A stretch of 64,000 nucleotides of DNA. Source: Apteryx mantelli (Eukaryota > Chordata > Aves > Apterygiformes > Apterygidae). The DNA lies in the NCBI RefSeq assembly GCF_036417845.1, contig NC_089991.1, positions 11,785,001 through 11,849,000 on the forward strand, in the 5' to 3' direction. Numbering within the stretch: the first letter of the stretch is position 1; each line of letters begins with the position of its first letter. The position numbers and the translations under genes were made by a program. Below the pieces are notes generated by a model. That model was not told the DNA's origin. It ran no database searches and saw nothing but the letters and a program-made list of their open reading frames with translations. This document shows, one piece after another, positions 47,387-59,604 of this stretch.

Positions 47387-50300
47387 ATGAAAAGAGACTC
47401 TGGATATTCCACTGTGGCTGAGCAGCGGAAGCAGGTAAAGACTCAAAGGTCAACTTTTAAAGGAAGCGTTATGCAGGTGCTTTGGAAGACCAAATGTATT
47501 GAATCAGCTTCTAAGAGAAGTGGCAAACATTTCTGTGTTATGATCACTTTAGCACAACTAGGAGCTCATCACTTGTCACTACAGCAGCATTTGCCCAGCA
47601 TTTTTTTTCCCTTCCAGTGGACTGTAGCTACAGCACCAAGTGGTGAAGAGCCTGTTATCTTTGCTGGCATGGCAAGAGACCACAGCACTCCCATGTAGCC
47701 ACAAGCTGGGCCATCTAACTAGGCCCAGTCCTCAAAGTGGTCACATTAAACAATACATTTCCTAGTTGGTATGCCCTAGTTTCTTTATTTGCAGGTAGCA
47801 ATGCTATTCTGTACTTCAGGAGTTTGCCAACTCATGCAAGCCCTCTAAGGACAAGATCTCAGGTGATCTGTGGATCAGAATTTGGGAACCACGGTACTGG
47901 AGCTGTTTTAGCATAAAGAGAAACAGGGTGTTAGCAGGGAACTGGACTTGATGAACAGGATTTTTTTAAATGTAAATCTGCTTCTCATGTAATTATATTG
48001 AGTGAGGTTCATTCACGTAATCACTTCCTCACATGCAATAAAAGCAGAGCCTCAAACAAGAGTTTCTAGCCAAAGGGCTTTTAAAATAGCTTAAGTGACA
48101 AGCTTTAGCAACTCTGCCCTGTCTCAAAGCAAGACATACATAGTCTCAGATGTGTATCAGGAGTTATGAGTTTTTGAAACTTTGAGATCTTCAGCTGGAA
48201 GATGCTAAAGTGTCTGAAATACTGCTTGGTTTAACTAAAAATTCTGACACTACGACATTAGAACTTTTCTTTAGTATATTCTTTCTTCATCACAAGAAAA
48301 TGGATTTATAGGACACTATTTTGTTAATGTGCTCTAGGCCTTGTATAGCTTTTGTAACTTTTTTTTCCTAAAGTATACATAGATAGTACTACAGGGTCTA
48401 AAGATTAAAGAATTCTTACCTTATGTCAGCACGCATGAGTTGTCACATGGATGGAACTGGAAATATGAAAATGCTAAGAGAGCAAATCTCCAGCCCAAAA
48501 TCCAGCACACGCTATCTGAAGCTGGAATAGATAACTCTTCCACCAGCCTTGCATTTCTAGTTCAGTACACTCAGTGATAATGGTGGTAGCTGATTATATT
48601 GCTTTTAATATAAGCCTATAGGGTTCACAAACCTAAGGCTGTAGGGCAAGAGTCCTTTAAATTACTTCCTCCCCAGTTGGTAATTTGATAAAAACCCAGA
48701 TGACAGTAACAAAAGTTTGTTTGTTTTAATGAGGAAAGTTTCTGTGCTTATCAGCAAAGTTTTATCCCAGGACAGATAAATATTGCATAAAGGTTCTGGG
48801 CAATGATGGTAAATATTCTGTAGCTGTTTTACAGAATTTTAAAGAGCTCTTAAAACTGAAAGCTGTATAGAGAGGGTTTCTCTGTATTGCATTACTATAA
48901 ACACACCTGCACTCAACATTTATTAGTGAGCTGCCTCTCTTGTTTGTCCTCCCTGACAGGAGACAAACAGGACAGCAACTATGAATCATGCTATTTTTAC
49001 TCCAGTCTGTTTTTGCAGCACAACAACACAGTTAAGCAGGAAGGACAGAGTTGCAAACAAGACACTAGCTGGTTATTACACTATATTATTTTAGAATTGC
49101 ATTGATTTTTTTTTTTATCCTTTACCCTGTAGATAAATATTATGGATATTCACTCAAGAAAACCCAAAATAAGATTTCTGGACTCTGGAAACAATTCCAA
49201 CTTGGACTACTTTAAAAGACAAATAGTTAATTACATATTTGCCATGTCTTTGCTGAACAGCTTGATTTTGAGTTTTTGAATACTCAAAATATATTGAATA
49301 CAGCTTTTTGAATATTTGTATTACTAGACTCAAGAGGTCCCATGGATCATTTTCTGACTCTTGCAGTTGCTCTGTATAGTTAAAATCCTTACTGTGATAA
49401 AAGAGTCATACAAACATCACAGGTGCCTTTATGCTCTATGCAGGAGCATTTAGTAGATAACATTTCCATGACTGAATCCAGGAATGCAAAGTACTTCTTA
49501 CTTTTCAAAAGTTCAGTATTTTAGCTCCTTGCAAATGCATAGCTGCTCTGTACAGATGGCACATGGTACCTACTAGCCAAGTTGTACTCTTAGTACTAGA
49601 ATTGGGTTGTATCTGTGATGGGCTAAAAGCACAGCAAAGTAAATTATGTAGGGAGAGGTAATTTCTCATACTAGACCTTTGTTATTGTTGGGAACAAAAG
49701 GCAGACTTCTGGCTACATGAGTCTGTCTTCAGAATCAATCTATCTTCAAAGCTAAGAACGGTGTTGAGAGAAGTGGTTCTGAATTAACCGGAGCTGTTAA
49801 TCAGGGCATCCAGGCACAAAAGTTCTTTGTTACTGCAAGGGGAAAGTGTATTACACAGTGGGAGGGAGAATATACTGGCAGAGTGAGAGAGGTGATAGAG
49901 TATCATTCCTTACTCCCAGGTCTTCTATTCCTACTGCTCTGAGTTATCCAGAAGCCCCAGATAGTCCTCTAGATATTGAGAAATATGCCCAATAAAAACA
50001 GGGAGGGAAAAAGTCAGTGGTCCTTTCTCTCCTTTTAGTTATTCCAGAGAAATTCCATGTCAGTAACACCTCAGGTCTGTGTAGGCATGGCAGATGGATG
50101 TGTGCATGCACCCACCACCAACACAGTGTCCTGCAACAACTTTGTTACTGTGTTCTTTAGAGTGTTTGTGAAACAAAGGTCGTCCTATGATGGTCCGCTT
50201 TATCTCCTCTTTTTCAAATCAAAAAAAGGCTAGTGTAGGACACAGCAGCACATGCTTACTGTCGTTGCTTGCTCACAGGAGGAGAAGGTCTGGGATACCA

Positions 50301-53300
50301 CGAAGATCACTGCCTTTGTCCTGGTTATGGGGCTGCTCATATTCACTGCCTTAATGAACTCTGTTTCTTGGTAAGATTATTCAAACAAAAGGCCTTGAGG
50401 AGAAACATTTTTTTTGGACAGAGATGGGAGAAGTGGTTGATTAAAAGATGAGTGACTAAGAACACTTATTTCCACAGGTATGTACAGAAGATCTGGGAGA
50501 CTTCAGGCTATTTCTGGCAAGCAAAATGGCTAAAGCTCTACTACTATTTTGAGGGAAGGGAGTGGTCCATCTTCCTCTTTGGTGAGTTCTCAGGTTAACA
50601 ACCCTCTACTGTATGAAGGATGCCATCCAGCTATTGCCTCTAGAAGAGGGACATGGACATGCCTTCCCATACTCACTAATCCCCCACTGAAAAAGCGCAT
50701 ATAGACCTTAAAGCCATCCACAACTGGCACAGTGCAACTGTGCTTCCTTTGGACTAGCTCATCATTAGATACCTTATACAGATTAAAAATTTGATGTTTT
50801 TGCTGCTGCTGAAAGCACAGAAATGTCTTTTCTGTGAAGCCACGCTCTTTGCTCCTGTGAGAGCTGAATGACTCAGTAGAACTAATTACTGAAAACTAAA
50901 GCAAATCAGTGAATTTTACTCCTGCTGTAGCACCTATACAACTCTTTTGTCTGTCACTAACAGTTGGTAAACAGGCCTGACAGGGATGTTGCAAGGTGCA
51001 AGGATCAACTCAGCCATGTCCAACTTATATTTGAAAACCACCCCTGACAGAGAATCCCACAACCTCCCAGAAGAGCCCTTTCTAACCCTCAGCTGTGGCA
51101 AGTTTCAGCCTAGGGGACACTTGCATACTCTGACTTCCTCACTATCTCCTAGGTCTTACCATGGTGTCAGAACCTACCTGTATTCCATTTTAAAGCACCT
51201 CAGGGCAGGGAATGCTCACCTCGCACAGCCAGGCCCTTCTGGATACTAGTCCACTGTATTTTGTTTCTAATTTACCCCTATCTCCCATTTATTCACATAT
51301 CTCTAACTTTTCCTCCTGTCACAGGGGCTGCACTGGTTCCTAGCCTTGTTTTCTGGAGTTTCAATGGAATCCTTATGGTGGCTGATGTAACAGGAAAACC
51401 AACTTTTATTACTCGGTATCGCATTCAGCTGGGCAAGAATGATCCTGTGAGTATTTCTCACTGTGCCTCTTCTGCTGGCTAAACACTTCCTGCAGTCTCA
51501 GGCTTAGAGAGGAGAGGAGAACCTGTTAAGCTCTTCTCTTTTAAGGAGATAGGACTCAAGAAGAATCAAGTTGAGTCTTGTACATCAACTGCATAGAGGA
51601 AGGCAGATCTTATAATTATGCTGCTGATCAGATCTGGATTATTTGACAACTTATTAATAAGTAGATGCCCAAACTTATATGAAAAAAGCCTATACATCTT
51701 AAAGCTCTTTATTCTCCCAATTCAAAGCCACATTGCTTCTGATGTAGCTTGAAGTCCCGACTTCTCTTTTGCAGGTGGACACAAAGAAATTGCAACAAGC
51801 ACTATACACAGTGCTGTGTAATCAGTTCTTTGTCTCCTTCCCAATGCTTATGCCCATGTTCTACATCATGAAATGGTGGGGCAACACCTTCAGCAAGGAA
51901 CTACCCACCTTCCACTGGTTCCTTGTGGAGCTGAGCATCTTCACCTTAACAGAGGAAATTCTCTTCTATTATTCACACAGGTGAGCTGAACCCAGGAATG
52001 GGACTCTGTCCCTATGCCTTTAAGCTTAAGAACTATACCCCTCTTTTATGACAGCAATAGGCCTGTCCCCAGTCTTCCACCAGTCTTGTGTTTAGTGGGA
52101 AGACTTACAGGTACTGGTAGCCACCTTTACTTTATGAGGTTTTGGTGCTGGGATACTACATGTAACTATAATAAGCAGAAACATTTTAGGTACAATTACA
52201 GATGTGGAGCAGCTTGGAGGCTAAGGAAGAAATGAAGCAGCTAGCTTTATACAAAAGCTGTAACCTAACTCCTTAAAAAAAGAGAAGAACAAGACTGACT
52301 ATCCTGAAAGAAAAAAGCTCAAGAGATCAATGACTGATCTCCCATTCACTTATACAGCACCTACCAAACAGGGCCTAGATGTTGATACTGTAGGCCTTCT
52401 GAGTGCTGGCACCAACATTAGAGGAAAAAACTAAAGCAGGGAAGAAAAAAAACCTTCAAGACTGTGTGGCAGTAAGCACAGCATGCCCAGAAATATGTAG
52501 ATTTCCCTTTTGGACAAATGCACACAGAGAACCTAAAAAGGCCATTTCTTGCTAAGGGCCTATGTAACCTAAAATCCTGTCTCTAACAGTTGTCAGCAGG
52601 AGAAATTTAAAATGGTGAAAATAAAGTGAGTCTTCTCCTGAAAGGTACTCCCAGGTTTGAGCAAATCAGTCATTCAGGGACTTTGAGTTATGGGACGTGT
52701 CTGGACTTCTGTGTTTAACAGCAGCCAATGGACGCATCCATTGAGTGAGGGCTCAATGCCAGAGACAGGGAAGCCAAGAGTCCTACACTCTTATTCCCAG
52801 CTGCTCTAAAATCTCTACATTAAAGAAGAGGTGTGAGCAAGTCCCCAGCAGAAATTCAGTGTTATGTTACTCTATATTCCTTTCTATGGGGCTCAAAACC
52901 AACATTTCTCTGTTTTCTCTACTTAGGCTTGCTCATCTCCCTCTCCTGTATAAGCACATTCACAAGAAGCACCATGAATGGACAGCCCCCATTGGTGTGG
53001 TCTCCATTTATGCTCACCCAGTAGAACACATAGTAAGTGGATTCTCCCATGGTCACTCTCCAGTTCCTGCATGGAGTGTGATTTCCATGGGATGAGGAGG
53101 AGTGGTAAAAGGAGGAAAGCAAGTGTGCGTTCAGAAGCATCTTTCTGAGGAAGAGAAAGCTAAGCTGCATTTCCAAGAAGCCTAGCTATAGAACTGTTAC
53201 ACTGTCTGTTTATAGTGTACTCCACTAGCTTTAGGAGTACAGATCCCAAGGCCTCCAAATAGGGAAAATAATAGAGAAATAATTGAATGGTGCTTCCTTG

Positions 53301-55763
53301 AGCACAGCAAGACATGGGAGCACAGATTTTCTTTAGTGCGAGATACAACATTTACACAGTCTGAGTTACTGCATGGACTCAGCCTTCTGTCATGATTTCC
53401 ATGCTGGTGGCTTAGATCTGTGTTTGTAAAACTCCTATTTCCCAGTTCTGCATCAGCCAAGATTTCTCATGAAAACACATCCTACCTTTAGAAGATTCCA
53501 CTATTCCATTTCTAAGTACCATCGCCTGTAACAACAGTCCTGGGTTGCAGCACCAGCTCCATGAACTGTAGCTACCACAGTCTGCCAAATTGTCAATCTT
53601 TGGGCAGCAAACTTACTTTTTAGATTCAGGAGTCCAGCTGAGCCTAGCTGGTGTGCAGTAAGCTTGGTCTGGGCAATGACAGCCATTTGTGCTACTGGTA
53701 GTACACAATGAAGTGATGCAGTTGGAATCATCACATTGCTACCTTTAACTGCACATGCCCACAGGCCAGTGTTCTTTTTGAGGTAGGTTGCCCAAGAGTA
53801 GCTTCAGCATTCTTCCAAAGTGAAGGTCACATTCAGACCTCGGACTCTAGGAGGAGTTATTAAAACTGTACTGTCCTCACACCCCTTCTTTGAGTTCACA
53901 TCTAAATTTTAATACAAGCTTAGGGAGCTGGGACCATTGGTATATTCTGCAGCAAGTATAACTCAGTTGCCTCAGAGCAAGTTATTTCTTTGATAATGTT
54001 AGAATTTTAGTAATGCATTTGCAGAGGGATCTTGCCTTTACAGTATTTGCACAAAACTAATGCAATGTATCATCCAGGCGAAGCAACTCAGCTCCTAGGA
54101 GAGGAATCTGCATTTTGTGGACCTATTAATGAATTAGAGTTCGCTTCTCGTTTCTAGCTCTCCAACACATTACCTGTCATGGCTGGCCCGATGATCATGG
54201 GGTCTCATATTGCTTCAATCACAGTGTGGTTCTCCCTGGCTCTTTTAACGACAAGCATTTCACACTGTGGCTACCACCTGCCCCTCCTACCATCGCCGGA
54301 ATTCCACGACTTCCATCACCTCAAGTACGTGTGGGCACTGCTCAGCTTCCCCTTCCCCTCCTGCCTGTCCACTGTCACTGCTGACAGGCAAAGCTCCTTT
54401 TGAAGCTCAAATGGTTTTGTATAACTCATGTATGAGCAAAAAAAAGTCTCCAGTTCACCTAATAGAACAAATGCTATCAGTTCTTCAAACAGTTACAGCA
54501 CAAGTCTGGATTTCAGAGGATTCCAACTGATCTCCTGTGCAACTGCCAGCCACCTCCTTGAGATCTACATTACTCCATCAGCTGACTTGGAAACTTTCAA
54601 CAAAGCACAAACACAGCAGCTGAGGCTGCGTGTTTCAGATTTCCTAAGATTACATGGGAGGAAAGCACATACCATCTAAAGTAGCAGATATCACCTGGCC
54701 TTCCCCAGGACAAGCTCAGGGTCAAAGATGGTTCTTTGCAATGTCCTTCCTAGAAGCTTAGAAAATACTGCACAGGATCTAGAATAAAGAGAGAGCAAAG
54801 GCAAATTGCATAGCTTATATCAGCTATGCAGAAGGAGCCTGCCTGTCTTTTTCCCCATACACTGGGATTAGCAGCATTCTGATCAGATATCTAGCCCAAA
54901 CAATCACAGTCAATATCTCCTGGCAAAAATTCTCAGCAACCTTTTATACTAGAGAGAAACACACTAGAGTGTTTCAGTAGGTTGCTCAGAGATACGTACC
55001 AAAGCAGTGGAGGAATTGTTCCCAGCTTCCAGATGCGCATTAAATTCATCAAAAATTCATATTCCCTTTAACATATTTTGCCTCTCCTGCAGGAACAGAA
55101 AATATGGCAGTTTTACTCAGCCTAAGTGCAGGGCAACGCCCAAAACATAGAGCCAGCTCTTGTTATCAGTCATTTCCTCTGAAGCTCAGCTCGTGTCAGG
55201 ACATGGATCACCACAGACCTCGGGCTCTGGGCAGAATGGCTGTGCCAGCTGATGGCTTCCACAGTGCTGGAAGCACAGCGGCTGTGTCTCTAGGCAGCCT
55301 GGCCCCGAAGTACACAGACATGGGCAATGTGGCCTTCCAGCTTACCACCCAGCTACTCCTGCAGCTCTGAGCAACCCCAGAGAAAGACAGCTGTTGTTCA
55401 GCAGGCTCATTTCTGGTAATGATGCAGTGAGCAGGAAAGTTCCAGAAGTTTCACCCAGGCTTGAACAAGTGTGAAAGATAAACCTTTGAGGGAGGCTGGT
55501 ACAGTAGGAGAAATGACATGAGTGGCTCATCCAAGGAGGTGGAAATAGAAAGGGTGAGGTAACCTCAGTAATTTCCAGTGATGTCTATCTTCTGTTTGGC
55601 TGGCAGGTTCAACCAGTGCTATGGAGTCCTGGGACTGCTGGATTATCTGCATGGAACAGACACCCTGTTCAGACAAACAAAAGCCTACAAGAGACACAGA
55701 GTCCTCCTCAGCCTCACACCGCTCTCAGAAAGCATCCCTGATTCTCCCAAGAGGGCGAAGTGA
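47387..55763 (+). CDS. FAXDC2: Fatty acid hydroxylase domain-containing protein 2
   Basis: A multi-pass membrane protein of the fatty acid hydroxylase/sterol desaturase family; these use a di-iron centre held by histidine clusters. Eight coding exons: 47387-47434, 50279-50370, 50478-50581, 51325-51446, 51775-51980, 52927-53032, 54158-54324 and 55607-55763. All junctions are in phase and give 333 residues, the remembered human length. Hydrophobic segments lie near 24-42, 82-100, 130-150, 170-188 and 232-260. All three histidine motifs are intact: HRLAH at 190-194, HKKHH at 203-207 and HDFHH at 276-280, with further His at 221, 225, 262 and 266. The C-terminus PLSESIPDSPKRAK fits the human protein. 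The ATG is the first triplet of its exon, directly after a TTTCAG acceptor. The first, 16-codon exon rests on splice phase more than on similarity. Confidence 0.94.
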
Positions 55764-57168
55764 GACCTACCAGCTTGCAGTTCTTGCACAGCCCAGTGAC
55801 CAGGAGAGCTAGAGATAATGATTTATGCCAAATAGTATTTTAATGGGGAAACAGGTTATTGTTCTTAAGTAACAAAACCCAAAGCTGAGCTCAAACATGC
55901 TGCTTGAGATTCCTGCACTTGCTGCCTGTGAATTCCTGTCTAGGACACAAAAACCTTCTCTAGAAAGGTATTTTCAAAACAAGTTTAGGGTTTTGTTTGT
56001 TTGTAATTACTTGCATTGTTCCTCGGTTCTGGCTGCCTGCACCCAAGCCAGATGTGTTCTAAGCCACATGGTTGTTTTGGGGGTTCCTGTACTCTGATGA
56101 AGGTCATAACACTTTTTCACAGGCCATACTTTTGGCCATATTACTAGTCTTTCAGCTGCATGCTACAGAAATATCAGTAAAATTACTAGAACTACACACT
56201 GTAGGGATTCAAAAGCACTATTTCACTGAGACTCAGCTTTATCCGAACTCAGAATGCCTTGGATGCGGGATGATTTGTCCTGGAACCCCAAGAAAAGGCA
56301 GTGGGGCCATGGCTTTAGAAACACTCCTCTATACACACCTCAGAGGCTCTAGCTTCCTATGAGCAGTGCCTCAATGTGCAAGACATTAGTACAGATCTGA
56401 ATTAAGGACTGTCACATCCTCAACTCTACAACCTTAATCCTGCAAATGTAAAGCAAGTTTCTCCCACATGGGATATGGCAAAGCACAAGTGGGAGCACTT
56501 GTGCTTTTACTGTTAAAACAATTGATATGGGAGAATGAAGGGAATAAGAAGCCTCCAAGTCACTGCTCCCATGGGAAGGTCCCTTCAGTCTGGAATCTAC
56601 ATGACCCAAGTCCTGGTAAACCACCTCCTACTGCTGAGCCTTATCTCACTTCCCACACACCAGGAGGCAGCACAAATCAAAGTGACAAACTATGGAAAGG
56701 GACTTTCATAGGGGGGGGAAAAAAAAAAAGTCACTGCTTTCCTGAGCTGTCTGCATGGAGATTGGTGAAACCCTGTAAGGAAGGATCGCACTGCCCAACA
56801 GAAAACACTCATACTTTTATGTGCATCCATGAGTACCTACGCAACAGATCGAGACATGCTGGGAATTATTTTCCCCAGGATCCTCTTAACATCTGGGGGC
56901 CTGGTACCAAAAATTGTATTTTTCATCATTGCTGGGTCCATATCCTTCTCAAGCAAGTTCTTTTGAGAACATGCATAGAGCTGACCTGCACTGCACTTAC
57001 CTGATGTCAACTTAATTTTGCCCATGGAAGCCAGTTCTTCCCCCACCCTCCTCCAGTTCTTACAACCATACACATAGGAACTCAACCCATTCATACAACC
57101 TACAGCCCTCTCAAGAGAGCAAGTAGATTACTGAACAGAAAACCCAAACTGCATTGTCTTTTGAAGTT

Positions 57169-57174
57169 TTTATT
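57169..57174 (-). terminator. LARP1: Distal poly(A) signal of LARP1
   Basis: TTTATT on the plus strand, AATAAA in the LARP1 sense. It lies 18 bases from the opposing ATTAAA at 57193-57198 that FAXDC2 may use. Confidence 0.5.
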
Positions 57175-57192
57175 TTTATACATTTTTTTTGT

Positions 57193-57198
57193 ATTAAA
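57193..57198 (+). terminator. FAXDC2: Candidate poly(A) signal of FAXDC2
   Basis: The first ATTAAA/AATAAA hexamer on the plus strand after the FAXDC2 stop, 1.43 kb away. Another AATAAA follows at 57494-57499. The assignment is inferred from the lack of closer hexamers. Confidence 0.35.
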
Positions 57199-58414
57199 AA
57201 GGAAAAAGCATAATTACCACAAATTACAAAGGACTAAAGCATTACTAGAATAATGAATCACATCAGCCTAGAAAGCAGATACTCTGAATAATATTAATGT
57301 TATAATACAAGCTCTCATTCAAGTATTTTACATTTTTCTCTTTTCCTTTTATATGTGATGATGATCCTAGCACATGGGTCAAAGATTATGTACTATAGAC
57401 AGAAGATGGATCATGTACAGCGGGCCATATTAACAAGATTTTCCTCCCAAGTGATAAATGGTCTGTGATGAGTCATTTTAAGTTTGTCTCTACAATAAAT
57501 GCAGCTGAAGAAGGTTGCACACACTTTCTAGTTTTGGGAAACAGGAGGCTGAGGTTGGGACACACACAGTTTGAGAAGGGCCAGCACATCGAACCATCAC
57601 CCCTTTTGTTCCAGGTGAGCTACTGAAAGGCCAAGGTCTAATCCACACAATCCGAGCAGGTTAGGGCGAACCCTCGGGGCCAGGGGCTACCCACTCCAGC
57701 CTTACCTAGGTAAAAGCTCAGTGTCCGTTTCCAAGTCACAGTTCCAAGATTTCCAATCCCAAGGGGACCAGGCAAGGCTGGGGGCAGCAGAGGGGCGTGG
57801 GCTGGCTGCCATGCCCTGCAGGCACAGTGCTACATCAGGGAGGCTCGAAGGACGGAGTGCTGCCAAGCACCCCTTCCCACGGAGGACGTCGCTGGCACGG
57901 GCCAACCTACGGGTGAGACTCGCACTGTGGACATAGTGAAGCGGGAATGAGCCACAGAGGGACAGAGAGGGGAATCTCGAGGTAACCCAAAGCACGCTTC
58001 AACACACTGACATCTACACAAACTGAAAACAGGTCGGTTGATGCCCAGGCCGTTTCATGCTTTTCTGGAGCTTCCCACCAACGCGATGTGCTTGTCACAG
58101 ATACACGGTCCTATGTTCAAGTGTCTGCAGAAAGTGAAACTGTAAACTACTCATTGAAACACTGCCCTCTATCCACCTATTTCATGCCACTGAGATGAAT
58201 ATTTTCTTTTAAAAAAGTCATTCATCTATTACATGTATTGGAAACTTTAAAAAAAAAAAAAGTCAGTGAGGCATTTAACATCAAGTGTAGCAACCCTCTC
58301 TTAAGAGCCTAGCATCCATTTCAAAACAGTGACAAAGTGACATAACCAGTCTCAGACTCAGAGAAGAGACAGGAGAAAATAAGCATTCCAAACACAGCTT
58401 GCTACATGTACAGG

Positions 58415-58431
58415 TTTTTTTTTTTTTTTTT
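58415..58431 (+). repeat. T17 tract in the LARP1 3'UTR
   Basis: An A17 run in the LARP1 sense. It is simple sequence and a possible internal priming site in oligo-dT libraries. A second T-rich stretch lies near 58690-58722. Confidence 0.75.
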
Positions 58432-59598
58432 CCTTTTGACAAAATAACTGGGAAGGCATTAACAGCTAAAAGGCCCCCTCCTCTGCACTGCCATGCTGAA
58501 CGCGTAAGGAAACGTGGCAGGATACTGAGGTTAATGCATCATTTTGTTACAGCACAGTTGACCAGTCAGAAGCAAAATGAGCAGCTGGAGAACCTCAAGG
58601 GAACCCAAGGGTTATGGTGAAAAGTCACCAAAGGGGAGTGGGAAGGGAAGCAGCAGGAAGAGGGACAGACAGGCAAATAGAGCAGCAGGGTTTTTTTTGT
58701 TTTGTTTTGTTGTTTCTTTTTTAAATGAAAACGACAAAGCAATAATGCCTCCTCCAGAATGCGTGCACGCACACTTGCCACCTCCACTACTGAGCCCATA
58801 CCACAGAGCGCTGGACTAGTCACAACTACCCGCACCTCAAAGACGGGACCTCAGAGAGGGGAGACAGCCTGTGGCAGGACCTCCCAGGGCGGGGGGATGA
58901 GATGGAGAAAGCTCCCCCGGCTCTGCCCAGAGGCTGCGCGTTACCAGCTGCCCGACAGCCTCAGCGTGCCTCTCTGAAAGCAGCTGGTGGCTCCCTCCGG
59001 CCACGCCGGTGGCTTGATGCCAACCAGGCGCAGCGATCGCGAGCTGCAGAACACATCAGTGAGTGGCACTGCGCTATCAGGAATAAATGTGCCGGACCAC
59101 TCGGACCACTAAAATAAAAAAGCATGAAATACAATCATGATGAAGCATCCAAGCTGAAAGCAAGGCCAAACTCCTTCCTCAGCAGGAGGGCAAGAGGGAT
59201 CCAAGCTCGCTCAAAAGCAAACCCCCTCTGTCTGGACAGCTATCTCCTTTCCCCAGAGGTGGAGTAAGCTGCGTGCAATGCCTTCTGTACCAAGTCTACG
59301 CAGCAGTGGCAGGCTTCATGTAGCAAGAAGGAAAGTGCACTTAAAGATGTGTCCCCTGTGCACACCGTAAGACACTGGAAAACCTTGCTTAGGTCAACCT
59401 CAGAGCAATCAGCCCCTCAGCTTGGCACACCAAGCACTCTGCACCCCCAGCCTTGCGAAATGCTGCCACACAACACAAGGGTGCAGGAGACCTGCTTCTA
59501 ACCAGACTACAGAGCGCTCTGCCCCCTAACAGCCCCTCCACTGGGGGCTGCGAACAGCAAGCCTTGTATTCCCCTGCTCTAGTGACAGAAAACAGAAA

Positions 59599-59604
59599 TT
59601 TATT
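59599..59604 (-). terminator. LARP1: Internal poly(A) signal in the LARP1 3'UTR
   Basis: Minus-strand AATAAA, 3.65 kb after the LARP1 stop codon. A 3'UTR of this length is closer to what I recall for mammalian LARP1 than the full 6.1 kb. Confidence 0.4.

Larger units (their letters stand above)
55764..57225 (+). other. FAXDC2: FAXDC2 3'UTR and convergent junction with LARP1
   Basis: No AATAAA or ATTAAA lies on the plus strand between the FAXDC2 stop codon and 57192. The first common hexamer is ATTAAA at 57193-57198. If that one is used, the 3'UTR is about 1.45 kb and overlaps the LARP1 3' end by some tens of bases. A rarer signal closer to the stop is the alternative. No gene or repeat is seen inside. 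Confidence 0.5.

Noticed and set aside
56468-57004. 178-codon plus-strand open frame after FAXDC2
   Set aside because: Lies in the FAXDC2 3'UTR/intergenic DNA. The translation has no recognisable motif and no splice context.
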